NCBI RefSeq assembly: GCF_014384985.1
Contig: NZ_JACRSX010000012.1
Location: 1-64,000, forward strand
DNA: 64,000 bases
Source: Jutongia huaianensis
GTDB taxonomy: Bacteria; Bacillota; Clostridia; Lachnospirales; Lachnospiraceae
Direction: 5' to 3'
The notes beneath the pieces were generated by a model. That model was not told where the DNA came from. It ran no database searches and saw only the letters and a program-made list of their open reading frames with translations. Below are positions 26,073 to 33,485 of the stretch, piece after piece. A program made the translations under genes and the position numbers. Within the stretch, counting starts at the first letter, position 1. Every line of letters starts with the position of its first letter.

Positions 26073-27101
26073 ATGGAAAAGAAAAAGACAAAAAAGAAAA
26101 TTAATAGCAGCACATTCCTGTTGATGATTACTATCGTATTATTTGCAGTAATGTATATTGCAGGAATGATTATTTTCAACGATAAAGGTTTTGCAAAGCC
26201 TCAGATGTTTATGAATCTGTTCATCTCGAATGCAGGACTTATCGTGATCGGATGTGGTATGACTCTTGTAATGATCACCGGAGGAATTGATATTTCCGTT
26301 GGTTCCGTGACCGCTCTTGTATGTATGTCTGCCGCATATGCCATGGAAAACAAAGGAATGAGTGCGGTGGCAGCCGTTGCCATCTCTCTTTTGATCGGAA
26401 TATTATTCGGCATCGTACAGGGTTATCTGGTAACTTATCTGGAAATTCAGCCGTTTATCGTAACATTGGCGGGTATGTTCTTTGGCCGCGGACTGACGGC
26501 GGTGATCAGTACAGATATGATCGCCATTCAGAATAAAACATTTCTGAAGTGGGCAAACTACCGCATCAATCTTCCGTTTGGTACATATAACCGGAGAGGA
26601 GTATTTATTCCGGCATACATATATCCCACCGTTATTATCGCACTGGCGGTTGTCATTCTGATCACGCTTATGCTGAAATTTACAAAATTTGGCCGAAGCC
26701 TTTATGCGATTGGCGGTAATCAGCAGAGTGCCGTAATGATGGGACTCGACGTGAAGAAAACGAAAATGAAGGCTTATGTGCTGGATGGTTTTCTGGCAGG
26801 TCTCGGAGGCTTCCTGTTCTGTCTGAACAGCTGTGCCGGATTTGTTGAGCAGGCAAAGGGTCTTGAGATGGATGCCATTGCCTCTGCCGTAATCGGTGGT
26901 ACACTCCTCAGCGGTGGTGTTGGAACCGTTGTTGGAACCTTGTTTGGTGTACTGATCAATGGTACGATTTCCAGTCTGATCACCACACAGGGAACCTTAT
27001 CAAGCTGGTGGGTAAGAATTACACTGTCAGCACTGCTTTGTTTCTTTATCGTATTACAGGCTGTGATCGCAGCAGTAAAACGTAAGAAAAAGAAAAAATA
27101 A
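26073..27101 (+). CDS. yjfF: sugar ABC transporter permease, YjfF-like
   Basis: A 342-residue BPD_transp_2 permease. It has GCGMTLVMITGGIDISVGSVTAL, FIVTLAGMFFGRGLT and MDAIASAVIGGTLLSGGVGTVVG, and a basic C-terminus (KRKKKKK). With YtfT it forms the heterodimeric channel. ATG 26073 follows GGAAGGTGG. A terminator lies 26 bp after the stop. Confidence 0.92.
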   Translation: MEKKKTKKKINSSTFLLMITIVLFAVMYIAGMIIFNDKGFAKPQMFMNLFISNAGLIVIGCGMTLVMITGGIDISVGSVTALVCMSAAYAMENKGMSAVAAVAISLLIGILFGIVQGYLVTYLEIQPFIVTLAGMFFGRGLTAVISTDMIAIQNKTFLKWANYRINLPFGTYNRRGVFIPAYIYPTVIIALAVVILITLMLKFTKFGRSLYAIGGNQQSAVMMGLDVKKTKMKAYVLDGFLAGLGGFLFCLNSCAGFVEQAKGLEMDAIASAVIGGTLLSGGVGTVVGTLFGVLINGTISSLITTQGTLSSWWVRITLSALLCFFIVLQAVIAAVKRKKKKK

Positions 27102-27127
27102 TGGAAATAAATAATATGCCGGAAGAG

Positions 27128-27158
27128 GGCTGCTATACGATGTATGGCGGCCTTTTTT
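27128..27158 (+). terminator. terminator of the ytfQRT-yjfF operon
   Basis: GGCTGCTATAC and GTATGGCGGCC pair over a 3-base loop with two wobble pairs, followed by six T. Confidence 0.9.
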
Positions 27159-27264
27159 CAGGATATAGGAAAATCTCTAAAAGGCTGTCAGAAGAATGAT
27201 ATACTTCTTTTAAAGGATCTGCTAAAGTAAATTCAGAATTGATCATATTAGAGCAGGCAGAGTA

Positions 27265-28611
27265 TTACTCTGCCTGTTTTAGTGTATGTTCGAAAATCAG
27301 GACAGCCAGAACAGCGGTAAGAGCCTCGGCGATCCAGAAGGCATGCCATACGCCCACAGCACCGAGAAAACGACTGGTGATAAAGGCGATCGGAATGATC
27401 AATACCGCATAGCGGCATAAGGAGATGATCAGTGAGGAAAGCCCTTTGCCTAATGCTTCCAAAGCACCGGAAGCGGTGACGGAAAGGGAGGATGTGATAA
27501 AGCCTGCACTGATAATACGAAGAGCCAGAGCACCGGAGCGGATCGTGTCCGGATTGTTCGAAAAAAGTCCCATGAGCTGCTGAGGAATTGTCAGACAAAG
27601 CAGCATACCGCCAAGCAGGATCAGAAAAACGATGATCAGAGCATCTTTAAAAATATTGCGTACACGCACATGTTCCCCGGCACCGTAATTGTAGCTCAGC
27701 AAAGGACGCATTCCCTGAATAACGCCATTTGCGGTAAGATACAGGAATGTCTGTAGTTTATAGTAAACACCCAGGATAAAAACATAAGTCTGGGAATATG
27801 CCGTCAGAATGACATTGAGGGAAGAAATCAGCAGGGACGGAAGCGCCAGATTCAGGGAAGCAGGAATGCCGATGGCATATAGCTTACGGCATATCCGGCG
27901 GTCAGGACGAACGCAGTCACGGCGGATCCGGACAGATAGTGGACGGCAGAAATAAATGACAACGTAGGACAGAGCACTGATGGTCTGGCCGAGTCCTGTG
28001 GCAAGGGCGGCCCCTTTAATCTCCATGCGTGGAAAAGGTCCAAGTCCGAATATCAGGATCGGATCCAGGATAATATTGGCAATACACCCAATCATCATGC
28101 AAACCATGGAAACAGCCATGCGTCCCACTGCTTGAAACACCTTTTCGAAGACGAGCTCCCAGGCGAACATGACGGAAAAAGCAAATACAATATGGGAATA
28201 TTGCAGTCCCAGTTGGATCGTCGTTGTATCAGAGGTGAACAGTTTTAAAAATGGATGGATCGTCAGCAGGCAGAATACCATTAAAAGGATTCCGTGAATT
28301 GTACTGAGGATGACACCCTGCGTTGCGGCGCGGTCTGCTTTTTCCTGATTCTGCGCACCAAGATAAAAGGAGATCACGGCATTGATCCCGACCCCAAATC
28401 CAATCATCACGGCATTGATCAGATTCTGCATAGGATACACCAGAGATAATGCGGTCATGGCATCTTCACTGATCTTTGCCACAAAAAAGCTGTCCACAAT
28501 ATTGTAAAGAGAGTTTACCAGCATAGAAATGACCATAGGCAGTGCCGTGGTCAGAAGCAGCCGGAGCACCGGCTGGGTTTTCATATAAGTCTGATCTGTG
28601 TTTTTCATCAT
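27265..28611 (-). CDS. MATE-family multidrug efflux transporter
   Basis: A 448-residue MATE protein with twelve predicted helices in two related halves. It has TALPMVISMLVNSLYNIVDSFFVAKI near the start, ALSLVYPMQNLINAVMIGFGVG and the mid-protein GLGPFPRMEIKGAALATGLGQTISAL. It exports cationic drugs with Na+ or H+. ATG 28611 is chosen because AAAGGAAG lies just upstream. The same frame stays open back to an ATG at 28746, which lacks a ribosome site but runs through the leader hairpins. A 10-bp perfect hairpin (27254-27276) overlaps the stop. Confidence 0.9.
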   Translation of the reverse strand: MMKNTDQTYMKTQPVLRLLLTTALPMVISMLVNSLYNIVDSFFVAKISEDAMTALSLVYPMQNLINAVMIGFGVGINAVISFYLGAQNQEKADRAATQGVILSTIHGILLMVFCLLTIHPFLKLFTSDTTTIQLGLQYSHIVFAFSVMFAWELVFEKVFQAVGRMAVSMVCMMIGCIANIILDPILIFGLGPFPRMEIKGAALATGLGQTISALSYVVIYFCRPLSVRIRRDCVRPDRRICRKLYAIGIPASLNLALPSLLISSLNVILTAYSQTYVFILGVYYKLQTFLYLTANGVIQGMRPLLSYNYGAGEHVRVRNIFKDALIIVFLILLGGMLLCLTIPQQLMGLFSNNPDTIRSGALALRIISAGFITSSLSVTASGALEALGKGLSSLIISLCRYAVLIIPIAFITSRFLGAVGVWHAFWIAEALTAVLAVLIFEHTLKQAE

Positions 28612-28691
28612 AATCTTTCTTCCTTTCCTGTGAAATGAAAAAACAGTGTTTACCTTTTTGCGATATGTTTCCCGGCATTTTTCTATGAACG

Positions 28692-28748
28692 AAAAACGCC
28701 ACATGACCGGATGGCCATGCGGCGAAAAGTAAATGTGCTTACACATTT
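28692..28748 (-). promoter_or_regulatory. attenuator-like leader of the MATE gene
   Basis: On the minus strand a first hairpin AAATGTG-TAAG-CACATTT (28731-28748) is followed by CGCCGCATG and CATGTGGCG (28697-28724), a 9-bp stem with one wobble, and then TTTTTCG. This is a complete intrinsic terminator lying 80 bp before the gene start and after its promoter. No other minus-strand gene lies upstream, so it can only act on the MATE transcript itself. An ATG at 28746 opens a frame that reads MCKHIYFSPHGHPVMWRFSF across the hairpins, so translation could decide the folding. Confidence 0.65.
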
Positions 28749-28768
28749 AGAAAAATCCACATAAGTTT

Positions 28769-28810
28769 TAGAACGGGTTCTATACTAACATATGAAACAG
28801 GGAATGTCAA
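28769..28810 (-). promoter_or_regulatory. MATE promoter with palindromic operator at the start site
   Basis: On the minus strand TTGACA (28805-28810), exactly 17 bp, and TAGTAT (28782-28787) form a strong sigma-A promoter. The perfect palindrome TAGAACCCGTTCTA (28769-28782) directly follows, covering the expected start site. An unknown repressor probably binds it; the regulator is not adjacent. Confidence 0.68.
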
Positions 28811-28914
28811 AAATAAATATCAAAAAAAATCAAAAAAAATTAAAAAACTGAAGGTTTTTGTAAAATCCACTCGTTTGTATATAATGAGAGGGGTGAGAAA
28901 GGAGGTGGTGAGAC

Positions 28915-29439
28915 TTGACGGACAATTCCATACAGACAGCGCAGCTGGAAAGAGCTCTGGAAAAATATGAGAGACTGATCTTTTCCATCTGCTATCGTAT
29001 GGTGGGTGATTATTTTGAGGCGCAGGATGCGACACAGGAAACATTTCTTACATATTACAAAGTGCTGGACCGCTTTGACGGACAGAATGAGAAAGCATTT
29101 TTGACAAAGATTGCGACGAATAAATGTCTGGACTTTTTGAAGCAAAAGGGAAGGAAAGAAATGCCTTCGGAATCGGAGGTATTGGAAAGCAGGGCCGGGA
29201 CGGTTTCATCACCGGAGGAAAGGTTCCTGGAGGAGGAAGTGAAGGATGAGCTTGCAAAAGCATGCCGCGATCTGAAGCCTCCCTACGGGCAGATTGCCTA
29301 CGAATTTTATTGCTGCGACAGGACCGCGCGCGAGATCGCAGAGCAGAAGGGAATCAAATTAAAGACAGTGCAGACGCAGGTTTTGAGAGCCAGGAAAATG
29401 CTTCAGAAAAAGCTGGGGCCAAAGATAGTCAGACCATGA
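28915..29439 (+). CDS. ECF-type RNA polymerase sigma factor (first)
   Basis: A 174-residue ECF sigma. Region 2 reads YERLIFSICYRMVGDYFEAQDATQETFLTYYK (about 18-50) and region 4 carries AREIAEQKGIKLKTVQTQVLRARKMLQKKL. It begins at TTG 28915, placed 5 bp after GAAAGGAGGTGG. A candidate self-directed ECF promoter (TGAAGG at 28849, CGTTTG at 28872) lies upstream. The next gene encodes a zinc-finger anti-sigma factor. Together they form an envelope-stress type module. Confidence 0.9.
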   Translation: MTDNSIQTAQLERALEKYERLIFSICYRMVGDYFEAQDATQETFLTYYKVLDRFDGQNEKAFLTKIATNKCLDFLKQKGRKEMPSESEVLESRAGTVSSPEERFLEEEVKDELAKACRDLKPPYGQIAYEFYCCDRTAREIAEQKGIKLKTVQTQVLRARKMLQKKLGPKIVRP

Positions 29440-29450
29440 AAGGAGGGAAG

Positions 29451-29557
29451 TGTGAAAAATACTACTGATGCAGCATTTTTCACACGGCTATTTGCTTCTG
29501 AGTGAAGGCAAATAGCTTTGATGGCAGAAGTGAAATCGCCTGCACGAATTTCACTTC
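29451..29557. repeat. three consecutive perfect hairpins between sigma and anti-sigma genes
   Basis: Hairpin 1: TGTGAAAAAT (29451-29460) with ATTTTTCACA (29475-29484). Hairpin 2: GCTATTTGC (29487-29495) with GCAAATAGC (29508-29516), then TTTG. Hairpin 3: GAAGTGAAAT (29527-29536) with ATTTCACTTC (29548-29557), extendable by GGC/GCC around a bulged A. Each has perfect 9-10 bp arms. They lie within the 156-bp gap and may limit or process the anti-sigma part of the message. Confidence 0.75.
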
Positions 29558-29595
29558 GCCACTTTGCGATAAACGCTCAGAAAGAGAGGAATATT

Positions 29596-30135
29596 ATGGC
29601 ACATATTACAGATCAGCAGGTCACGAAATATTATCAGCATGAGTTGACGGCAAAGGAAGAAATAAAAATATTGCAGCATGCAGCACAGTGCGAATACTGT
29701 GCCGGAAGATTGGCGGCAGGCCTCCCGGAGATAGAAATGATATCGCTGCCACGGGGAGTAACAGCAGGAATTTTGGAAAAAGCAGCAAAGATTCCTGACC
29801 GGAGGCAGAAACAGAGAGAATATTACCGGTATTGCACCAGAGTGGCACTGGGAGTCTGCATGGCACTGGGACTTATGGTGGCGGCAAATTTCCAGGGAAA
29901 TGTGGATCTGCCGGTAACGACCCGGCCACATATCATTTCAGGCTGGGAGACATCCGTTTCCGGGGATGATCCGGAGAAGATCATATCAAAGCAAGATTCT
30001 GAAAAGCTTGCTTACCAACAGGAATTAGCGGAGGAAAAGCAGAAACAGAAGGAGCAGAGAGAAAAGTTTGTAGAAAAAAGGCAGCAGGAAAGTAAGAGGG
30101 AAATCAGTAACTGGTTTCTGAAAAAGAAGAAATAA
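29596..30135 (+). CDS. anti-sigma factor with zinc-binding (ZAS-like) motif
   Basis: A 179-residue membrane anti-sigma. The N-terminal cytoplasmic part has H28-x3-C32-x2-C35 (HAAQCEYC), the zinc anti-sigma motif. One transmembrane helix follows at about 82-100 (VALGVCMALGLMVAANF). The C-terminal part is highly charged with many Lys, Glu and Gln (QELAEEKQKQKEQREKF). It presumably holds the upstream ECF factor until an envelope signal. ATG 29596 follows GAGAGGAA; the longer frame to 29518 has no ribosome site and lies in the hairpin region. Confidence 0.82.
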   Translation: MAHITDQQVTKYYQHELTAKEEIKILQHAAQCEYCAGRLAAGLPEIEMISLPRGVTAGILEKAAKIPDRRQKQREYYRYCTRVALGVCMALGLMVAANFQGNVDLPVTTRPHIISGWETSVSGDDPEKIISKQDSEKLAYQQELAEEKQKQKEQREKFVEKRQQESKREISNWFLKKKK

Positions 30136-30184
30136 ATTTATCTGTTTTAAATTTAAGAAAATATTAGAAATTAGGAGGATCATT

Positions 30185-30736
30185 ATGAAACGAAAAAGAG
30201 GACCGTTTATGACATTTATTCTATCCTGCATTCCGGGAGCCGGACAGATGTATCTGGGATTTTTTAAGGAGGGCGTCAGTCTGATGCTGCTTTTTATCGG
30301 AGTTCTGGTATTATCAAGCTGGCTGTATGTGGATGTACTTGGCTTACTGGCAATCGTTGTCTGGTTTTACGCATTTTTTGACGCAATAAACAAAAATTCC
30401 ATGCCGGATGAGGAGTTTGCGGCATTGGAGGATCATTATGTATTGCTGGAAAATGTTCAGGAGCTGCCGAGATTATCTGTGGGCAGGGGGAGAAAATTTG
30501 CAGCTGTATTTCTAATTTTGTTTGGAATTTATCTGTTGGGAAATGATGTCGTGGCAATTATGGCACAGTGTGGCATTTACCTTTCCTATGAGCTGAGCCG
30601 GATTCTGACCCGTTATATTCCGCAGATGTTGATCTCATTCTTGATCATTGGACTTGGTATTAAAATGATCCTTGGCAAAAAATCAGATCTGCAGGATGAC
30701 GATGATAAATATCTGGAAGGGAGAGAGGACGAATGA
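30185..30736 (+). CDS. polytopic membrane protein of the ECF module, unknown function
   Basis: A 183-residue protein with hydrophobic segments near 10-26, 30-48, 50-66, 103-123 and 140-160. The N-terminus (RGPFMTFILSCIPGAGQMYLGFFKEG) resembles the TM2-domain pattern P-G-x-GQ-x-YLG. A long acidic tail (DLQDDDDKYLEGREDE) ends it. AGGAGGAT precedes the ATG. It overlaps the next gene by 4 bp and follows the anti-sigma gene by 49 bp, so it belongs to that operon. No specific function can be given. Confidence 0.75.
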   Translation: MKRKRGPFMTFILSCIPGAGQMYLGFFKEGVSLMLLFIGVLVLSSWLYVDVLGLLAIVVWFYAFFDAINKNSMPDEEFAALEDHYVLLENVQELPRLSVGRGRKFAAVFLILFGIYLLGNDVVAIMAQCGIYLSYELSRILTRYIPQMLISFLIIGLGIKMILGKKSDLQDDDDKYLEGREDE

Positions 30737-31053
30737 GAGAGCGCAGGATTGGAACGATTACTATGGGAGTTTGTCTGGTAGTATTCGGTGTACTGTTTTT
30801 GGTACATATCTTTGGAGGTTTTTTGAATTATGAATTAATCTTTCATTTATGGCCGTTGATTTTGATCGGTCTGGGAATGGAAATATTATTTTACACCTGT
30901 ATCGCATCAGGCAAAGCAGAAAAATATGATTTTGCCGCGATCATTGTAATATTTCTTTTGACGGGATTTTCCATGTGTATGGCAGGGGCAGACTGGGTCA
31001 TAACAAATGTTGGGCAGGATGTATGGTTTAATTCCACGGGATATGGTTTTTAG
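30733..31053 (+). CDS. LiaI/LiaF-like transmembrane protein
   Basis: A 106-residue protein with helices at about 7-25, 36-54 and 67-84. The pattern GVCLVVFGVLFLVHIFGG and LWPLILIGLGMEILFY resembles the N-terminal transmembrane domain found in LiaF and LiaI-type envelope-stress proteins (DUF5668 class). It is translationally coupled to the preceding gene. The resemblance supports an envelope-sensing role for the operon; function is inferred. Confidence 0.7.
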   Translation: MRERRIGTITMGVCLVVFGVLFLVHIFGGFLNYELIFHLWPLILIGLGMEILFYTCIASGKAEKYDFAAIIVIFLLTGFSMCMAGADWVITNVGQDVWFNSTGYGF

Positions 31054-31131
31054 ATTGCAGGATCAGGTGCAGTCCGGACGGTCACAGAGCTGAATAAATT
31101 TTTTGCTTTTATTGCAGCATTTTTAAAAAAA

Positions 31132-31161
31132 GCGTGTCTATATAGGTAGATGCGTTTTTTT
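31132..31161 (+). terminator. terminator of the first ECF operon
   Basis: GCGTGTCTA pairs with TAGATGCGT using G-U pairs and is followed by seven T. Confidence 0.7.
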
Positions 31162-31205
31162 AGTGTATAAGAAAATGCTTGTAGCGTAGAGGGAAGCCAA
31201 CGAGA

Positions 31206-31253
31206 ATTGCGAAGCAATTCTTGGAGGGCAAAACGCTGGTTTTGCCCTTTTTT
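31206..31253 (+). terminator. second hairpin pair with strong terminator
   Basis: GGGCAAAAC (31226-31234) and GTTTTGCCC (31239-31247) pair perfectly over 4 bases, then six T. A smaller perfect hairpin AGAATTGC-GAA-GCAATTCT lies immediately before. It isolates the serpin gene from the ECF operon. Confidence 0.85.
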
Positions 31254-31322
31254 ATTAACAGGAAACGTGCAGTTTTTTGTAAAGACGCTTTATTCTAATA
31301 TATGACAAAGGGGGATTTTCAG

Positions 31323-32804
31323 ATGAAGTATTGGAGGAGAAAGCAGTTTTTGGCAGTGCTCATGGTATTTTCTTTGATCGGGACGGCAGGATGCGGCAGA
31401 GTATCGGGAACCGGCCCAAATGGCAGAGGTGTGGAGGAGAAGGAGTCTGCGGTTCCGGAGGAAAACGGAGGTAAAGCAACGCCAGTGAATTCTTCAGAGA
31501 GTAAAGGAGGGACAGAAATCCGTGTAAATGATGAAGATGAAATCACGGAATCCGATTTCAAAAAGCAGTATCAGTCTTACTGCGAGGCGTCGATTTCGAA
31601 ATTCCTACAGTTAAATTGGGGAGAGAATCCCGGACAGGGAACCGTATTGTACTCTCCGGTAAATCTTTATATGGCATTGGGAATGCTGTCGGAGATGGGA
31701 GATGGAGAGACGAGACTACAGTTACAGGACGGCTTAAGCGGCCTGGATGAGGAGGCGGCAGTGAAGAATCATATGTGTGTTTCTTCTGAGGAGCAGCAGC
31801 GAAAAGGAAATGGAAGGCAGACTATGATACGGCAGACTTCTCAATGGCTGTACGGCAAAGCAGCCTCCGGTGTCTGCTCATTTGGAAATTCAGTCTGGTT
31901 CAGCGACCGGTATGATTTTTCTGACCGGATAAAGGATATTCTGGAGAACAACTATGATGCAAAATATGACTCTGGCAGAATGGGAGATCCGGCTTTTGAT
32001 GAAAAGATACAGAAGTGGCTGGATCATCAGACAGGAGGAAAGCTTCGGAAGAAGATTTCTTCCAACATAAAAACAAAGCCGGATATGGCAATGCTGCTTT
32101 TGTCTGCTGCTAATTTTAAGGATGAATGGGAGGAACCCATATTTGACCGGAAAGATACAGGAAAGGATACATTTTATGGACGTAATTATTATACCTGTGG
32201 AAATACCACTGAGGAGGAAAAGCTGGATAAGGTGACATGTGATTTTATGAATACCTCCTGGAATGGTCTTTGTGTAGAGAACAAACACTTTCAGGCAGTA
32301 TCTATCCCTATGAAGAATACACGGATGACACTGGTGCTCCCAAGGAAAGGGATATCTTTTGATAAGGTGAGCAGTACAGAGCGTATAAAAGAAATTATAG
32401 AGCTGTGTGATCCGGAGAGTCCAAAATGGAAGCAGGGTCTTGTAAAGCTGTCCCTCCCGAAGCTCCAATTTCAGTCGGATCTGGACCTTATCCCGATGCT
32501 GCAGGAAATGGGGATTAAGGATGCTTTTCAGGTGGAAAACGCAGACTTTGGACGTGTCTGGAAGGAGAAAGAACCGGAGACATCGGTACCGGATCTCTAT
32601 GTAAGCAAGGCGAGACAAGCGGGGGCGGTAAAGGTTGACGAGAATGGCTGTAGTGTGGCATCCTATACAGAGATTGCAATAACGGAATCCATGATGATTC
32701 CCGACATACAGATGACAATGAAGTGCAACCGGCCATTTATTATTATTGTGTCGGATGAAAAGGGGATTCCATTGTTTGTTGGGGCAGTGAGCCGGATTGA
32801 GTGA
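31323..32804 (+). CDS. serpin-family lipoprotein
   Basis: A 493-residue secreted serpin. A lipoprotein signal ends in GTAGC (Cys near 20), then a Gly/Glu-rich linker to about 70. Serpin motifs follow: SPVNLYMALGMLSEMGDGET, FGNSVWFSD, LLLSAANFKDEW, MKNTRMTLVLPR, LSLPKLQFQSDLDLIPMLQEMGIKDAF and the C-terminal CNRPFIIIVSDEKGIPLFVG. The reactive-loop hinge at 440-450 reads ENGCSVASYTEIAI where inhibitory serpins have small residues (GTEAAAAT). The bulky Val, Tyr and Glu raise doubt about protease inhibition. Gut bacterial serpins inhibit host or bacterial proteases. ATG 31323 follows AAGGGGG. Confidence 0.9.
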   Translation: MKYWRRKQFLAVLMVFSLIGTAGCGRVSGTGPNGRGVEEKESAVPEENGGKATPVNSSESKGGTEIRVNDEDEITESDFKKQYQSYCEASISKFLQLNWGENPGQGTVLYSPVNLYMALGMLSEMGDGETRLQLQDGLSGLDEEAAVKNHMCVSSEEQQRKGNGRQTMIRQTSQWLYGKAASGVCSFGNSVWFSDRYDFSDRIKDILENNYDAKYDSGRMGDPAFDEKIQKWLDHQTGGKLRKKISSNIKTKPDMAMLLLSAANFKDEWEEPIFDRKDTGKDTFYGRNYYTCGNTTEEEKLDKVTCDFMNTSWNGLCVENKHFQAVSIPMKNTRMTLVLPRKGISFDKVSSTERIKEIIELCDPESPKWKQGLVKLSLPKLQFQSDLDLIPMLQEMGIKDAFQVENADFGRVWKEKEPETSVPDLYVSKARQAGAVKVDENGCSVASYTEIAITESMMIPDIQMTMKCNRPFIIIVSDEKGIPLFVGAVSRIE

Positions 32805-32912
32805 CCGGAGTTATAAGGAATGACTGGTCAGAATCTATGGTATATTACAGAACATAAGGTCAGAGGATAGCGTTTGGGCGAAACATTATACAGGAAGGGG
32901 GGATGCGCAGAT

Positions 32913-33485
32913 ATGGAGAAACGTATGGAAGATGAAAAGATCATACAGCTGATCTGGGACAGAGAAGAGCAGGGGCTTAGGGAATTATCTGATAAATATA
33001 ATAACTACTGTTATAGTATATCGTATCGGATTGTCCATGATGAAGAGGATGCCATGGAGTGTGTTAACGATACATGGTTTCGGACATGGAATGCCATCCC
33101 GCCGAAACGGCCGGCAGTATTGCCCGGTTTTCTGGCAAAGATTGTTCGAAATCTGTCGTTAAACAGATACAGACATATGCATACAGAACGAAGAGGGGGA
33201 AATAGTGTGGATATTGCTCTGGAAGAATTACAGGAATGTGTCTCCGATGGCAGGACAGTGGAGGAGCAGATAGAACTTCGGGAATTATCAACAAGTATTG
33301 CAAAATTTTTAAACCGGCAGTCTGAGAGAAACCGGGCGATATTTCTGCAAAGATATTTCTATATGATGCAGACGAAGGAGATCGCAGAAAAGCTTGGAAT
33401 AAGGGAAGGGACTGTGAGATCAATACTCAGCCGGATGCGTAAAGATCTGCGGGGATGGCTGGAGAAGGAGGCGGTTTATCTGTGA
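32913..33485 (+). CDS. ECF-type RNA polymerase sigma factor (second)
   Basis: A 190-residue sigma factor. Region 2 is at about 20-65 (YNNYCYSISYRIVHDEEDAMECVNDTWFRTWNAIPP) and region 4 at about 135-180 (FLQRYFYMMQTKEIAEKLGIREGTVRSILSRMRKDL). ATG 32913 follows AGGAAGGGGGG. It overlaps the next gene by 4 bp. The pair looks like a sigma/anti-sigma module distinct from the one at 28.9 kb. Confidence 0.9.
   Translation: MEKRMEDEKIIQLIWDREEQGLRELSDKYNNYCYSISYRIVHDEEDAMECVNDTWFRTWNAIPPKRPAVLPGFLAKIVRNLSLNRYRHMHTERRGGNSVDIALEELQECVSDGRTVEEQIELRELSTSIAKFLNRQSERNRAIFLQRYFYMMQTKEIAEKLGIREGTVRSILSRMRKDLRGWLEKEAVYL

Noticed and set aside
27254..27276. Terminator for the first MATE gene
   Set aside because: The hairpin is perfect, but on the minus strand no T run follows and it overlaps the stop; on the plus strand a TTTT follows, so it may only act as a weak plus-strand stop.
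28769..28782. LexA (SOS) box at TAGAACGGGTTCTA
   Set aside because: Firmicute LexA boxes have GAAC-N4-GTTC; here the spacer is 2 bp.
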